Source: Candidatus Saccharimonadota bacterium | GTDB taxonomy: Bacteria; Patescibacteriota; Saccharimonadia; Saccharimonadales; Saccharimonadaceae | DNA length: 6,293 nt | Reading direction: 5' to 3' | Assembly (NCBI GenBank): GCA_016199685.1 | Contig: JACQGD010000056.1 | Coordinates: forward strand, 1 to 6,293 | Part shown: piece after piece, positions 5,853 to 6,293 of the stretch | Position numbering within the stretch: position 1 is the first letter of the stretch | Layout: the number at the start of each line of letters is the position of its first letter | Translations under genes and position numbers: made by a program | The notes under the pieces: model-generated | The model's database searches: none | What the model was told of the DNA's origin: nothing | What the model saw: the letters and a program-made list of their open reading frames with translations, nothing else

Positions 5853-6293
5853 AAAAATTATTATACACAGACAAACCAATAATCGGACTCGACATCAGCA
5901 GCACTGACATGAAAGTCATGTCGATTGACCTAAAACGACAAGCTGTCCTCGGCTATGGCAACCTTGATCTTGACCCACTGCGCATCAAAAAAGCTTTCGA
6001 AGAAGATGATACTTATCTCTCTGATAACCTTAAAACGCTCCTCGATAAAAAGCTTGTCGGCGAGTTAGCGAGCGAACAGGTAGTACTCGGTATCCCTACT
6101 TCCCGTACATTTTCACGCACATTCACAGTACCTCTAAGTGCTGAAAATACACTCAAAGACGCTGTTGCAATTGAGGTTGGCCAGTACATCCCCTTACCAC
6201 TCTCCCTTCTTTACGTCGATTACGAAATTATCGAGAGAAATGACACGGTCCTTACGGTGATTATGAGCGCAGTCCCAAAGAAAATTGTCGACA
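5849..6293 (+). CDS. pilM: PilM-like actin-fold type IV pilus assembly protein, partial (3' end outside window)
   Basis: The first 148 codons are present, ending at the right edge. The protein opens MKKLLYTDKPIIGLDISSTDMKVMSID, in which GLDISSTDMKV (13-23) is the first phosphate-binding strand-turn of the ASKHA/actin fold as found in PilM. VVLGIPTSRTFSRTFTVPLS (78-97) and EVGQYIPLPLSLLYVDYEII (109-128) match the PilM pattern of an E-x-x-x-Y-I-P-x-P segment followed by a D-Y strand. PilM binds ATP and the short N-terminal tail of PilN on the cytoplasmic side, linking the ATPase ring with the pilus alignment complex. It follows pilC by 57 bp, in the usual pil gene setting, and pilN/pilO would be expected next but lie outside the window. 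I chose the ATG at 5849 because the conserved GLDIS strand follows at the usual distance. FtsA and other actin-like proteins are less likely given the neighbours. Confidence 0.87.
   Translation, partial: MKKLLYTDKPIIGLDISSTDMKVMSIDLKRQAVLGYGNLDLDPLRIKKAFEEDDTYLSDNLKTLLDKKLVGELASEQVVLGIPTSRTFSRTFTVPLSAENTLKDAVAIEVGQYIPLPLSLLYVDYEIIERNDTVLTVIMSAVPKKIVD

Overview
The window holds six bacterial genes in two divergent blocks. All belong to well-known families. I see no mobile element, CRISPR array, tRNA or rRNA. The short, gene-dense layout, the very short TsaB, the near-leaderless starts and the link between type IV pilus genes and RNase Y/TsaE/TsaB suggest a small-genome Patescibacteria (CPR) member, most likely Saccharibacteria (TM7). 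That assignment is inference from gene content, not from a marker gene. TGA ends tsaE in the expected place, so the standard bacterial code (table 11) fits, and the TGA=Gly code of Gracilibacteria/SR1 does not.

Minus strand, reading leftward from about 2.7 kb: tsaE and tsaB overlap by ATGA and encode two parts of the machinery that makes the tRNA t6A37 modification. They are followed by a weak terminator-like hairpin, a good promoter, rny (membrane-anchored RNase Y, the likely initiator of mRNA decay) and a Nudix hydrolase. The Nudix start overlaps the rny stop (TAATG), and the gene runs off the left edge.

Plus strand, reading rightward: pilB (assembly ATPase), pilC (inner-membrane platform protein) and pilM (actin-like cytoplasmic platform protein, cut by the right edge) form the core of a type IV pilus assembly locus. 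PilB would power pilin polymerisation on PilC, with PilM part of the alignment/platform complex.

The short region between tsaE and pilB carries face-to-face promoter elements and a 24-bp interrupted palindrome. A second small palindrome overlaps the likely pilM promoter. The points most worth checking are the loss of the cysteine (zinc-binding) region in PilB, the operator-like dyads, the leaderless-type starts, the one-domain TsaB and the Nudix/RNase Y coupling. I did not find evidence of a wholly new system; most of the window is ordinary core and pilus gene content.
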